A stretch of DNA of 46,265 nucleotides from Comamonadaceae bacterium (GTDB lineage: Bacteria; Pseudomonadota; Gammaproteobacteria; Burkholderiales; Burkholderiaceae_C). Shown here one piece after another: positions 27,368-36,277 of this stretch. How positions within the stretch are numbered: the first letter of the stretch is position 1; each line of letters begins with the position of its first letter. The stretch is taken from NCBI GenBank assembly GCA_947450695.1, contig CANFWV010000023.1, positions 1 through 46,265 of the forward strand, given 5' to 3'. The notes under the pieces are model-generated. The model saw only the letters and a program-made list of their open reading frames with translations, was not told the origin of the DNA and ran no database searches. A program made the position numbers and the translations under genes.

Positions 27368-28704
27368 CAGGCCAACTCCTCCTTGCGGATGCGGGTGATT
27401 GGCGCCAGCACCGTCGGCAAACTCTGCATCTGAGCGATGGCCGCGTTCATTTTGGCTTCGACACAGTCGTGTGTGAGGATGATCAAATCCGTCTGCGTTG
27501 AGCCGGCACCACCGACCTCATCGGCTTCGCGCTGCAGCATGGCGTCAATGCTGATGCCCGCCTCGGCCAGCAAGCCTGTCACGCGGGCCAACACGCCAGC
27601 TTGGTCAGCCACCTTCAGGCGCAGGTAATAGCTGGTCACGACTTCGCTCATCGGCAGAATCTTGGCGTCACTCATCGCGTCTGGCTGAAAGGCCAGATAG
27701 GGTACGCGTTGTGCCGCTTCGGCACCGTGCAAGCGCGTGATGTCGACCAGGTCCGCAATCACGGCGCTGGCCGTCGGCTCACTGCCGGCACCCTTGCCGT
27801 AATACAGCGTGGTGCCCAAGGCATCGGCTTGCACCATCACGGCGTTCATCGCGCCCTCAACATTGGCGATCAAACGCTTCGCCGGCACCAAGCTCGGGTG
27901 CACGCGCAACTCAACGCCGTTCGCCACACGTTTGGTGATGCCCAACAGCTTGATGCGGTAGCCCAGTTGCTCGGCATATTTGATGTCTTGTGCATTTAGC
28001 TGGGTGATGCCCTCGACATAGGCCTTGTCAAACTGCACCGGAATGCCGAAAGCGATGGCCGACATGATGGTGACCTTGTGGCCAGCGTCGACACCTTCGA
28101 TGTCAAAGGTCGGGTCGGCTTCGGCGTAGCCGAGGCGCTGCACGTCTTTGAGGGCAACGTCAAAGTCCAAGCCTTTGTCGCGCATTTCGCTCAAGATGAA
28201 ATTGGTCGTGCCGTTGATGATGCCAGCGATCCACTCGATGCGGTTGGCCGTCAAGCCTTCACGCAGCGCCTTGATGATCGGGATACCGCCAGCGACAGCC
28301 GCTTCAAATGCCACCATCACGCCCTTGCGGTGCGCAGCGGCAAAAATTTCAGTGCCATGCACAGCGATCAAGGCCTTATTGGCCGTCACCACGTGTTTGC
28401 CCGCCTCAATCGCTTCCATCACCAGTTGCCGCGCAATGCCGTAGCCACCGATCAACTCAATGACGATGTCAATTTCAGGGTTGGCAATGACCGCACGCGC
28501 GTCATTCACCACTTGCACATTAGGACCGACCACTGCTTGCGCGCGGGCGGTATCGAGGTCAGCCACCATGGCGATTTGAATGCTACGGCCGGCGCGCCGC
28601 AAAATTTCTTCTTGATTGCGTTGCAACACGTTGAAGACACCACTGCCGACAGTTCCAATGCCCAAAAGGCCCACTTTGATCGGCGTCAGATTGCTTGATT
28701 TCAT
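27367..28704 (-). CDS. hom: Homoserine dehydrogenase
   Basis: A 445-residue monofunctional enzyme reducing aspartate semialdehyde to homoserine. The NAD(P) motif GLLGIGTVGSG is at 13-23. The catalytic region shows VTANKALIAVHG, AAVAGGIPIIKALREGL and GIINGTTNFILSEM, followed by YAEADPTFDIEGVDAGHK. A C-terminal ACT domain (about 350-430, LRLKVADQAGVLARVTGLLAEAGISIDAM) mediates threonine feedback in the family. It lies 27 nt after alaA and is coupled to thrC. There is no aspartokinase fusion. Confidence 0.97.
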   Translation of the reverse strand: MKSSNLTPIKVGLLGIGTVGSGVFNVLQRNQEEILRRAGRSIQIAMVADLDTARAQAVVGPNVQVVNDARAVIANPEIDIVIELIGGYGIARQLVMEAIEAGKHVVTANKALIAVHGTEIFAAAHRKGVMVAFEAAVAGGIPIIKALREGLTANRIEWIAGIINGTTNFILSEMRDKGLDFDVALKDVQRLGYAEADPTFDIEGVDAGHKVTIMSAIAFGIPVQFDKAYVEGITQLNAQDIKYAEQLGYRIKLLGITKRVANGVELRVHPSLVPAKRLIANVEGAMNAVMVQADALGTTLYYGKGAGSEPTASAVIADLVDITRLHGAEAAQRVPYLAFQPDAMSDAKILPMSEVVTSYYLRLKVADQAGVLARVTGLLAEAGISIDAMLQREADEVGGAGSTQTDLIILTHDCVEAKMNAAIAQMQSLPTVLAPITRIRKEELA

Positions 28705-28731
28705 GCTTGATTGAGTAAAGTTAAAAGCGTT

Positions 28732-30003
28732 TTATGCCGAGGCTTTGACAGCCGTCAACACAGGCACCACAAGGCTGCGATTGCGGTAGCCTTCCAGGAA
28801 TTTGGCGATACGGCCAATGGCTTCACGCAGATCGTCTTCGTGCGGCAAAAAGACAATGCGGAAGTGGTCTGGCGATGGCCAGTTGAAACCCGTCCCTTGC
28901 ACCAGCAAGACCTTGGTTTCTTGCAGCATTTCAAAAATGAATTCCTGGTCGTTGGCGATCGGGTACATCTTCGGGTCCAGTCGAGGAAACATGTACAGCG
29001 CAGCACTCGGCTTGACGCAAGTCACACCCGGAATGGCCGTGATCAATTCATGCGCAATGTCGCGCTGCCGACGCAAACGGCCGCCCTCACCCACCAAGTC
29101 ATTGATGCTTTGATAGCCGCCCAGCGCGGTTTGAATCGCCCACTGCCCCGGCACGTTGGCACACAGGCGCATGCTCGACAGCATGTTCAGGCCTTCGATA
29201 TAGTCACGCGCCCGCTTTTTGTCGCCCGACACCACCAACCAACCCGCCCGGTAACCGCAGGAGCGATAGCTTTTAGACAAAGAATTGAAGGTCAGTGTGA
29301 GGATGTCTTCTGAAAGACTGGCGATGGCGGTGTGCTTACGGCCGTCGTACAGCACTTTGTCATAAACTTCGTCGGCAAAGATGACCAAATCGTGTTGACG
29401 CGCCAGCTTGATGATCTCGCGGAGCAGCTCATCAGAATACAGAGCTCCGGTAGGGTTGTTCGGATTGATCACCACGATACCCTTGGTGTTGGGCGTGATC
29501 TTTCGTTTGATGTCCGCCAAATCAGGCATCCATCCATTAGCTTCATCGCAGAGGTAGTGCACAGGCGTCCCGCCTGACAAGCTCACAGCAGCCGTCCAGA
29601 GCGGGTAGTCAGGGGCCGGCAACAGCAACTCATCTCCGTCGTTAAGTAACGCATTGGTCGCCATCACAATCAGTTCACTGGCGCCATTCCCAAGATAAAT
29701 ATCATCCAGCGTGACGCCCTTGATGCCCTGCTTTTGGGTCTCGTGCATGACGGCCTTGCGCGCGCCGAAAATGCCCTTGGAGTCAGAGTACGCGGCCGAG
29801 TTGGGCAGATTGCGGATCATGTCCTGCTGAATTTCTTCAGGGGCATCAAAGCCAAACACGGCCAAATTACCGATGTTGAGCTTGATGATCTTGTGCCCTT
29901 CTTCCTCCATCTGACGCGCCGCCTCCATCACCGGACCACGGATGTCGTAGCAGACGTTCGCCAGCTTGGCTGATTTAGTGATGGGTTTGGGTTGCGTTTG
30001 CAT
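28732..30003 (-). CDS. alaA: Alanine/valine-type aminotransferase, AlaA-like
   Basis: A 423-residue fold-type I PLP aminotransferase. It matches E. coli AlaA in many blocks: SAKLANVCYDIRGPV, NPNNPTGA, FADEVYDKVLYDG, the PLP lysine K244 in FNSLSKSYR and ALYMFPRLDP. AlaA makes alanine from pyruvate and glutamate. Compared with the E. coli enzyme, the segment after the invariant KLNIGN reads LAVFGF instead of PAPFGF. It is the promoter-proximal gene of the operon leading to hom and thrC; it could also serve another branch of aspartate-family metabolism. Confidence 0.92.
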   Translation of the reverse strand: MQTQPKPITKSAKLANVCYDIRGPVMEAARQMEEEGHKIIKLNIGNLAVFGFDAPEEIQQDMIRNLPNSAAYSDSKGIFGARKAVMHETQKQGIKGVTLDDIYLGNGASELIVMATNALLNDGDELLLPAPDYPLWTAAVSLSGGTPVHYLCDEANGWMPDLADIKRKITPNTKGIVVINPNNPTGALYSDELLREIIKLARQHDLVIFADEVYDKVLYDGRKHTAIASLSEDILTLTFNSLSKSYRSCGYRAGWLVVSGDKKRARDYIEGLNMLSSMRLCANVPGQWAIQTALGGYQSINDLVGEGGRLRRQRDIAHELITAIPGVTCVKPSAALYMFPRLDPKMYPIANDQEFIFEMLQETKVLLVQGTGFNWPSPDHFRIVFLPHEDDLREAIGRIAKFLEGYRNRSLVVPVLTAVKASA

Positions 30004-30197
30004 AAAATCTTTCGCTCAAGTCTTGGCCTGAGCCCAGTTGGTCGTTATGGGAATGCTTGTAACCAACCCGGCTAAGCGGAACCCATAATTTGACCACATA
30101 AAATAACATTCCAAGAGCGGGCAATCCGCCAAAGTGGCATGCTTGATATTCATTTGCAGCACCGCATAAATTCCACTCTAAAACACAGCGACATCCC

Positions 30198-30587
30198 ATG
30201 AAACTTCAACCAGACCATCTTGACGTCCAGTCCATCCTTGGGTATGGGCCTGGTTGGGTGGGCTTGGGCCGAAACGGTGTGGGCGAAAAAATTGAGCGCA
30301 GCGTCATCATCGGCTCACGCGGCGAGTTGATTGACTGGGATTGCGGATGTTTTGAAGATCTCAGTTCCGAGCATTTTGACCAACTGGCCAGCTACCATCC
30401 AGAATTGGTACTTTTTGGCAGTGGCTCGCGTTTGCGCTTTCCGCCACCCGCGTTTTTACGCACTTTGATGGCGCAGCGCATTGGTCTAGAAACCATGGAC
30501 ACACTGGCTGCTTGCAGGACCTACAACATCCTCGCCGGTGAGGGACGCCACGTGATGGCTGCACTGCTGATCGAGCCTGCGAACTGA
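30198..30587 (+). CDS. Mth938-domain (DUF498/NDUFAF3-like) protein
   Basis: A 129-residue soluble protein of the Mth938 fold. Evidence is SVIIGSRGELIDWDCGCFEDL, ELVLFGSGSRLRFPPPAFLRTLMAQRIGLETMDTLAACRTYNILAGEGRHVMAALLI, the typical family core. Eukaryotic relatives assist complex I assembly; the bacterial role is undefined. It is divergent from alaA across 194 nt and is followed by bcp, an arrangement common in the Burkholderiales. Confidence 0.9.
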   Translation: MKLQPDHLDVQSILGYGPGWVGLGRNGVGEKIERSVIIGSRGELIDWDCGCFEDLSSEHFDQLASYHPELVLFGSGSRLRFPPPAFLRTLMAQRIGLETMDTLAACRTYNILAGEGRHVMAALLIEPAN

Positions 30588-30716
30588 AGAGCCTGCTCGC
30601 AAAAGCTCTTTCAGAGTAAAATAATGGGTTGCATTAGGCGCAAAACTGAGCATGACAGCCTCTTTTGCAGCTGAAAGCCAACGCCCAATCACAACTTTTG
30701 TCAGGGTCTACGCAGT

Positions 30717-31211
30717 ATGGCAGTCGTCGTTAATAAACTTCTCCCCGAATTTGAAGCAGTCGCTACAGGCGGCCTCAAAGTCTCCAACCAAACCCATCTT
30801 GGAAAAGTTGTCGTTTTGTATTTTTACCCAAAGGACAACACACCGGGTTGCACCACGGAAGCCATGCAATTCCGTGACAAATACAAGGATTTCGTGAAAG
30901 CTGGCGCAACGGTTTTCGGTGTCTCGCGAGACAACATGAAATCCCATGACGAGTTCAAGTCCAAGCTTGAACTGCCGTTCGAGTTGATTGCCGACACCGA
31001 AGAAAAAATGTGTCACATGTTTGGCGTCGTCAAGAACAAAATCATGTACGGGAAAAAGGTTAAAGGCATTGAGCGCAGCACCTTTCTAGTTGGCCCAGAC
31101 GGCCAACTAAAAGCAGAGTGGCGCGGCCTCAAGGTGCCAGGCCATGTGGAGGATGTCCTGAAAGCAGTTAAAGAACTCAACAAGGCCGAGAAAGCTGAAA
31201 AAGCCGCTTGA
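30717..31211 (+). CDS. bcp: Bcp/PrxQ-type thioredoxin-dependent peroxiredoxin
   Basis: A 164-residue cytoplasmic peroxidase reducing hydrogen peroxide and organic hydroperoxides. The peroxidatic cysteine is C45 in YPKDNTPGCTTEA. The resolving cysteine found five residues later in E. coli Bcp is replaced by Met50; the other cysteine is C99 (EKMCHMFGV), so the disulfide mechanism may differ. The C-terminus ends in a Lys/Glu/Ala-rich tail (KAEKAEKAA). A rho-independent terminator follows at 31300. The ATG at 30717 is used. Confidence 0.95.
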   Translation: MAVVVNKLLPEFEAVATGGLKVSNQTHLGKVVVLYFYPKDNTPGCTTEAMQFRDKYKDFVKAGATVFGVSRDNMKSHDEFKSKLELPFELIADTEEKMCHMFGVVKNKIMYGKKVKGIERSTFLVGPDGQLKAEWRGLKVPGHVEDVLKAVKELNKAEKAEKAA

Positions 31212-31299
31212 AGTTTCTATTCCCGAAGTGCACCGCACGGTCATTTGCGTCATGCATAATGAAACCATGCTGTTGACACACCAACTGCCCTTTACACAT

Positions 31300-31329
31300 A
31301 AGCCGCCCCGGGAACGAGGCGGCTTTTTT
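31300..31329 (+). terminator. Rho-independent terminator between bcp and phoH
   Basis: An 8-bp stem AAGCCGCC / GGCGGCTT with a 10-nt loop, followed by a T run ending at 31329. Confidence 0.9.
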
Positions 31330-31370
31330 GTTTCCGGAATCCTTAACTTCACTTTGTGAGTCATAAGCCC

Positions 31371-33041
31371 ATGCCCCTGCCACCCGCCCCGACCAAACGT
31401 GCCGCTCTGCTCTCAAACGACGCTTTGAACGCCCCTGTGAGATCGTCAACACGGGCCAGCCGAAAATCAGAGCCTGTAGAGGTGCCCGCCAAGCTACGGC
31501 CGCTGCCTAGCGAGAAACAGCCCGAAGTGGAGCTTGAGCGTCCGACTGCCTTTTTGGAAAAGCCCCGCCCGAGTCCGGTCAAGTCACTTGCCACCCATTT
31601 CAAAAAGGAAACACCCGCGATAGCAGCCAAGGTACGCAAGCCGAAATCAACTGGTCCGACCAAATTATTTGTTCTCGACACCAATGTGCTGATGCACGAC
31701 CCGATGTGCCTATTTCGCTTTGAAGAACACGACATCTTTTTGCCAATGATTGTCCTTGAAGAGCTCGACGGCCACAAAAAAGGCATGAGTGAAGTGGCGC
31801 GCAATGCACGTCAAACAAGCCGGACGCTGGACGCACTGGCGGGTGCGCAAGGCGCCGACATAGCGAAAGGCTTGAGCCTGGACACTACTGGCCATTCAGA
31901 AGCGCGTGGTTGCCTGCTATTTCAAACCCGTCCACTCGACTACACCTTGCCTATGAGCCTGCCGCAAGGCAAGGCAGACAATCAGATCTTGGGCGTCGTG
32001 GAGGCTTTGCGCAAAGAACAAGCACCACGTGAAGTTGTGCTGGTATCCAAAGACATCAACATGCGCGTCAAAGCACGCGCCCTTGGCTTGCTCACAGACG
32101 ACTACCAAAACGACAAAACACTGGAAGACGGTGATCTGCTTTATCCCGGCTCACTGGCTTTGCCGACTGATTTCTGGACAAGGCAAAGTAAAACACTCGA
32201 AAGCTGGCAGCAAGGCAGCCACACGTTCTACCGTATTACCGGCCCGATTGTTCCCAGTTTGCTAATCAACCAGTTTGTCTACTTTGAGGCACCGGGCGAG
32301 CCACCGCTGTATGCGCGCGTGACGGAAATTCGCGCCAAAACAGCCGTGCTCAAGACGCTGAAAGATTTCAACCATCTGAAGAATGCAGTGTGGGGCGTGA
32401 CCACGCGCAATCGCGAACAGAACTTCGCGATGAACCTGCTGATGGACCCTGAAGTGGACTTCGTCACACTCGCGGGTAACGCCGGAACTGGTAAGACGCT
32501 GATGGCCCTGGCGAGCGGGCTGACGCAGGTACTAGATGACAGGCGCTACACCGAGATCATCATGACACGGGCCACCGTCTCAGTAGGTGAAGACATCGGT
32601 TTTCTGCCAGGCACGGAAGAAGAAAAAATGGGGCCGTGGATGGGTGCACTGGACGACAACCTCGAGGTGCTTGGCAAGACGGAAAGCGGCTCAGGCGAAT
32701 GGGGTCGTGCCGCCACCAATGAGTTGATCCGCTCGCGCATCAAAGTCAAAAGCATGAACTTCATGCGCGGCCGCACCTTCCTCAACAAGTACGTGATCAT
32801 TGACGAAGCGCAAAATTTGACGCCCAAGCAAATGAAGACTCTCATCACACGCGCTGGGCCTGGCACCAAGATCATCTGCATGGGTAATTTAGCCCAAATC
32901 GACACGCCCTACCTGACCGAAGGTTCCTCCGGTCTGACCTACGCCGTAGACCGTTTTAAAGGTTGGCCGCATGGTGGCCACATTACTTTGGCGCGTGGCG
33001 AGCGTTCGCGTCTGGCGGACTTTGCCAGCGAAGTTTTGTAA
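31371..33041 (+). CDS. PIN-domain/PhoH-family ATPase
   Basis: A 556-residue protein. The first 95 residues are Pro/Lys/Arg-rich and probably disordered. A PIN nuclease-like domain starts near 98 (KLFVLDTNVLMHDP, acidic D103, and later VSKDINMRVKA). A PhoH ATPase domain follows, with Walker A GNAGTGKT near 369 and Walker B YVIIDEAQN near 473, then CMGNLAQIDTPYL. PIN-PhoH proteins have been linked to RNA unwinding and cleavage. The ATG at 31371 is preferred; a GTG at 31356 would add five residues. It is a single gene between two terminators. Confidence 0.92.
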   Translation: MPLPPAPTKRAALLSNDALNAPVRSSTRASRKSEPVEVPAKLRPLPSEKQPEVELERPTAFLEKPRPSPVKSLATHFKKETPAIAAKVRKPKSTGPTKLFVLDTNVLMHDPMCLFRFEEHDIFLPMIVLEELDGHKKGMSEVARNARQTSRTLDALAGAQGADIAKGLSLDTTGHSEARGCLLFQTRPLDYTLPMSLPQGKADNQILGVVEALRKEQAPREVVLVSKDINMRVKARALGLLTDDYQNDKTLEDGDLLYPGSLALPTDFWTRQSKTLESWQQGSHTFYRITGPIVPSLLINQFVYFEAPGEPPLYARVTEIRAKTAVLKTLKDFNHLKNAVWGVTTRNREQNFAMNLLMDPEVDFVTLAGNAGTGKTLMALASGLTQVLDDRRYTEIIMTRATVSVGEDIGFLPGTEEEKMGPWMGALDDNLEVLGKTESGSGEWGRAATNELIRSRIKVKSMNFMRGRTFLNKYVIIDEAQNLTPKQMKTLITRAGPGTKIICMGNLAQIDTPYLTEGSSGLTYAVDRFKGWPHGGHITLARGERSRLADFASEVL

Positions 33042-33056
33042 CAAACTACGCTCATT

Positions 33057-33096
33057 AAAAAACCCGACGTTGCCTTGCGGCACGCCGGGTTTTTTA
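33057..33096. terminator. Bidirectional terminator between phoH and phaR
   Basis: A hairpin with outer arms ACCCG / CGGGT, inner arms TGCC / GGCA and TTGC loop, flanked by A6 on the left and T6 on the right. It can therefore serve both converging genes. Confidence 0.85.
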
Positions 33097-33116
33097 TATG
33101 TGAGTCAATGAAATGT

Positions 33117-33689
33117 TCAGCGCTTAAGTCCAAAGGCGGTGAGCATCTGTTCGCTCTGCTTTTGCATCTGCTCCTGCATTTGCGTGAAAAGCGATTTGGA
33201 CTGCTCGACGTAGGTTCCCATCATGCCCTGCATCATCGGGGACTGAGCCTTCATGAGCTGAGCCCAAGTTTCGGGGGACATGCCTTTGGATTGCTCACTC
33301 ATTTTGACTTGCAGGTCCATGAACGACTCCACATTTTTTTCAAGATACGCACCCATGAAACCCTGCATGGCATTACCGTAAAAACGGATGATATTGGCCA
33401 GTACTGCCTCGGTAAACATAGGGGCGCCGCCGGTTTCTTCTTCCAGAATAATCTGCAGCAAAATGCTGCGCGTGAGATCTTCGCTGCTCTTTGCATCGCG
33501 CACCACAAAGACAGCCCCACTCATCACCAGCTGCCGGACATCCGTGAGTGTGATGTAGGTGGACGTGGCCGTGTCGTAGAGCCGCCTGTTAGGGTATTTT
33601 TTGATAACCCGGATTGGCACGGCTTTGGGTTCAGGACTCTTCAATGATTCGACATCGGATTCACCGGTGCTATTTTTGGCTTTTGACAA
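33117..33689 (-). CDS. phaR: PhaR, polyhydroxyalkanoate synthesis repressor
   Basis: A 190-residue regulator. The N-terminal DNA-binding domain of the PHB/PHA accumulation regulators is at about 24-85 (RVIKKYPNRRLYDTATSTYITLTDVRQLV). The PHB_acc region follows (FYGNAMQGFMGAYLEKNVESFMDLQ), and the C-terminus is Met/Gln-rich (about 150-190) and can contact PHB granules in known PhaR. It senses PHB and represses phasin genes. The start is TTG at 33689 with AAGGA about 10 nt upstream; no ATG fits. A 3-hydroxybutyrate dehydrogenase lies 3.6 kb away. Confidence 0.94.
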   Translation of the reverse strand: MSKAKNSTGESDVESLKSPEPKAVPIRVIKKYPNRRLYDTATSTYITLTDVRQLVMSGAVFVVRDAKSSEDLTRSILLQIILEEETGGAPMFTEAVLANIIRFYGNAMQGFMGAYLEKNVESFMDLQVKMSEQSKGMSPETWAQLMKAQSPMMQGMMGTYVEQSKSLFTQMQEQMQKQSEQMLTAFGLKR

Positions 33690-33816
33690 AGTTCTGATTC
33701 CTTCAAGGACGTGAGTAGCTTGGGTTCATTCTAGAAAGCTCTGAGCCGCTTTCATCCCTTGGTTTACCCTCGAGCTTCTTTGGTCTCATCCGCACTGACA
33801 TTGATTTATCCAGACG

Positions 33817-33850
33817 AAAAAAAAGCACCGAGCTATTACGCTAAGTGCTT
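33817..33850 (-). terminator. Terminator of tRNA-Val
   Basis: On the minus strand the stem AAGCAC (33850-33845) pairs with GTGCTT (33828-33823), with an inner AGC/GCT pairing, followed by a T run to 33817. It is 18 nt downstream of the tRNA CCA end. Confidence 0.8.
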
Positions 33851-33867
33851 GATTTCCCTACCAAATT

Positions 33868-33944
33868 TGGTAGGCGCGAATGGACTCGAACCATCGACCC
33901 CCACCATGTCAAGGTGGTGCTCTAACCAGCTGAGCTACGCGCCT
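33868..33944 (-). tRNA. tRNA-Val(GAC), CCA encoded
   Basis: A 77-nt cloverleaf on the minus strand. The acceptor stem AGGCGCG pairs with CGCGCCT, the D arm begins TAGCTCAG, the anticodon stem CCACC/GGTGG carries loop TTGACAT with anticodon GAC, and the T arm contains GGTTCGAGTCC. The discriminator A and CCA (33870-33868) are genomic. It reads the GUC valine codon. Confidence 0.96.
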
Positions 33945-33962
33945 GAACTGTTTCAAGACGAC

Positions 33963-33968
33963 ATTGTA
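33963..33968 (-). promoter_or_regulatory. -10 element of the tRNA-Val promoter
   Basis: A near-consensus TACAAT lies on the minus strand about 18 nt upstream of the mature tRNA 5' end. No good -35 hexamer is seen at the usual spacing. Confidence 0.4.
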
Positions 33969-34042
33969 GCAGTGAGAAACATCGATTCTAGAGAGGCTTC
34001 TGAAATTTGACTCGAAAACTTTCAAACATCTTGAAATAGTGA

Positions 34043-36277
34043 TCAACGCCTGCGTGCAACACGTACCCCAGTGACCTCCGCCACGACCCCGAGTACATGA
34101 TTCAATCGGCCCGAATCACCCACTTCGACCGTGAAAGTCATCCACGCGGTACCACCGCGGTTGTCTTTGACCGATTGCGTCTGCACGCCAATCACGTTCA
34201 TTTTTTCCTTCGAAAAAACTTCTGAAATATCGCGCAGCAATCCTTGCCGATCGGTCGCCTCAATCGCAACATCAACAGGATAGAGTGCGCCAACGGTGGC
34301 CTGCTGACCACCCCAAGCCACATCAATCACGCGGTCTGGACTGCCGGACGACATGTTGCGAAAGTTGCTGCAGTCAGCACGGTGAATACTCACGCCCCGG
34401 CCTTTGGTGACGAAGCCCAGAATCGCATCAGGCGGCGCCGGTTTGCAGCACTTGGCTAACTGCGTCAGCAAGGAATCGATGCCCACAACCAACACACCGC
34501 CCGATGTACTTTTGGCTGACTTGTCTGAGCGCGGTTTTTTGGCCAGAACGTAGTCATCTTGCGTCGGTAAGGGCTCGGGCGGTTTTAGCATGTTTTCAAT
34601 GGTGCGCAGCGACAACTCGTCTTTGCCGACCACCTCAAACAGGTCTTCCGCATTTTTAAAACCCAGCTGCGAAGCCAAGTCGTCCAGCTTGATGGACGTC
34701 TTACCTTCGCGCTGCAGCAATTTCTCAACCGCTTCACGGCCACGCGCAACGGTTTGCTGCATGGCCAAGCCATTGAACCAGGCACGCACTTTGGACTTGG
34801 CACGGGCGCTCGACAAAAAGGCCAAATCCGGATTCAGCCAGTCACGCGACGGCCCCCCCTCTTTGACGGTAATGATCTCGACGGTCTGACCATTTTGCAA
34901 AGGGGTGTTGAGCGGCACCATTGCACCGTCCAGACGCGCACCCCGGCAGCGATGACCCAGGCTGGTGTGCACGCTGTAGGCGAAGTCAACTGCGGTGGCA
35001 CCGCGAGGGAGTTCAACCACGGCGGCCTCGGGTGTGAGAACGTAGATACGGTCTTCAAAAAGCCCCTGCCCTGCACTTTGCGCCTTAGCCGACATGGGAC
35101 CTGACAGATCACGCTCCCAAGCCAACAATTGGCGCAGCACGGCGATTTTGGCGTCGTACTCACTGCTGGCTGAAACACCTGCGTAGCCCTTGGTTCCCGC
35201 CTCTTTGTAAGCCCAGTGCGCTGCGACGCCATGCTCCGCATGGTCATGCATGGCTTGAGTGCGAATCTGGATTTCGACAGCACGGCCAGCCTCATCGCGG
35301 ACCACGGTGTGCAGCGATTGATAACCATTGGCTTTTGGCTTAGCGATGTAGTCATCAAATTCACCGTCGATCGGCGCGTAATGTGCATGCACGTAAGCCA
35401 GCGCGGCGTAGCAGCCTTTGACGTCAGCGGCGATGACACGCAGAGCGCGGATGTCAAACACCTGGTCAAAGTCCAATGACTTTCCGCGCATCTTCTTGAC
35501 GATGCTGTAGATGTGTTTCGGCCTTCCCTGCACCAGAGCAGCAACGCCCTGTTGGTTCAATGAACGCTCAAGCTGCGCCCGCAGCGACTCCATGAAGCCC
35601 TCACGAAAAGCACGTTTTTCGTCAAGCAATCGTGCGACCTGTTTGTAGGTCTCAGGTTCGAGAAACCGGAAGGCCAAGTCTTCCATTTCCCATTTAAGTT
35701 GCCAGATGCCCAAGCGGTTGGCCAATGGCGCAAACACATGCAGCGACTCATGCGCCAGTGAGGGCGGCGGCTCTTGCTTGCTTGCGGCGCAAAAGCGCAG
35801 TGTCTGCAACCGTGAAGCCAGCCGTAGCATGACCACGCGCAAGTCGCGCGAGAAGGCCAGCAGCATCTTGCGCACATTTTCAGACTGCACCGCCGGGTCT
35901 TCTGTCAGCTGTGCATGCGCATTGGCCGTGCGCGCTTGGCGCTGCACATTCACCAATTTATTGGTTTCAATGGCGAGCGTGGCGAAGTTAGCACCGAAAG
36001 CTTTGGTGATGACTTCCAGTGGCTTGTTCAGGTGCGGGCACGAATGAACCAGATAAGTGGCCGCCTGCATCGCCTCACTGCCGCCGATAGATTTGAGAAT
36101 CGCAACCACAGCGTCGGCATGGGCCAAAATGTTTTCGCCTGTGTCCAGCGACTCACTGCCAATCAGTGGCTCAGCAAAAGCACGAGCGCGCAACAAAGCC
36201 TGCGGCTGGTCTAAAGAGGTGTCCGCCGTGGCGGCCAGAATAGCGCCGCTATCGGTCAGGGTTCCATTACTTTTCAT
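34043..36277 (-). CDS. relA: RelA, monofunctional (p)ppGpp synthetase
   Basis: A 744-residue ribosome-associated alarmone synthetase of the stringent response. The N-terminal HD region is degenerate: the HDxxED hydrolase motif is missing (AATYLVHSCPHLNKP), so hydrolysis is not expected. The synthetase domain (about 230-360) carries EFDD at 306-309, the EXDD signature of RelA, then YIAKPKANGYQSLHTVV. A TGS domain (about 405-465), the cysteine-containing region AKCCKPAPPDAILGF, and a C-terminal ACT/RRM domain (about 665-744) follow. The ATG at 36277 overlaps the hydrolase gene end by 11 nt. Confidence 0.96.
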   Translation of the reverse strand: MKSNGTLTDSGAILAATADTSLDQPQALLRARAFAEPLIGSESLDTGENILAHADAVVAILKSIGGSEAMQAATYLVHSCPHLNKPLEVITKAFGANFATLAIETNKLVNVQRQARTANAHAQLTEDPAVQSENVRKMLLAFSRDLRVVMLRLASRLQTLRFCAASKQEPPPSLAHESLHVFAPLANRLGIWQLKWEMEDLAFRFLEPETYKQVARLLDEKRAFREGFMESLRAQLERSLNQQGVAALVQGRPKHIYSIVKKMRGKSLDFDQVFDIRALRVIAADVKGCYAALAYVHAHYAPIDGEFDDYIAKPKANGYQSLHTVVRDEAGRAVEIQIRTQAMHDHAEHGVAAHWAYKEAGTKGYAGVSASSEYDAKIAVLRQLLAWERDLSGPMSAKAQSAGQGLFEDRIYVLTPEAAVVELPRGATAVDFAYSVHTSLGHRCRGARLDGAMVPLNTPLQNGQTVEIITVKEGGPSRDWLNPDLAFLSSARAKSKVRAWFNGLAMQQTVARGREAVEKLLQREGKTSIKLDDLASQLGFKNAEDLFEVVGKDELSLRTIENMLKPPEPLPTQDDYVLAKKPRSDKSAKSTSGGVLVVGIDSLLTQLAKCCKPAPPDAILGFVTKGRGVSIHRADCSNFRNMSSGSPDRVIDVAWGGQQATVGALYPVDVAIEATDRQGLLRDISEVFSKEKMNVIGVQTQSVKDNRGGTAWMTFTVEVGDSGRLNHVLGVVAEVTGVRVARRR

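Noticed and set aside
30652..30897. 81-codon plus-strand frame starting upstream of bcp
   Set aside because: It overlaps the bcp start in another frame and has no support beyond an ATG.
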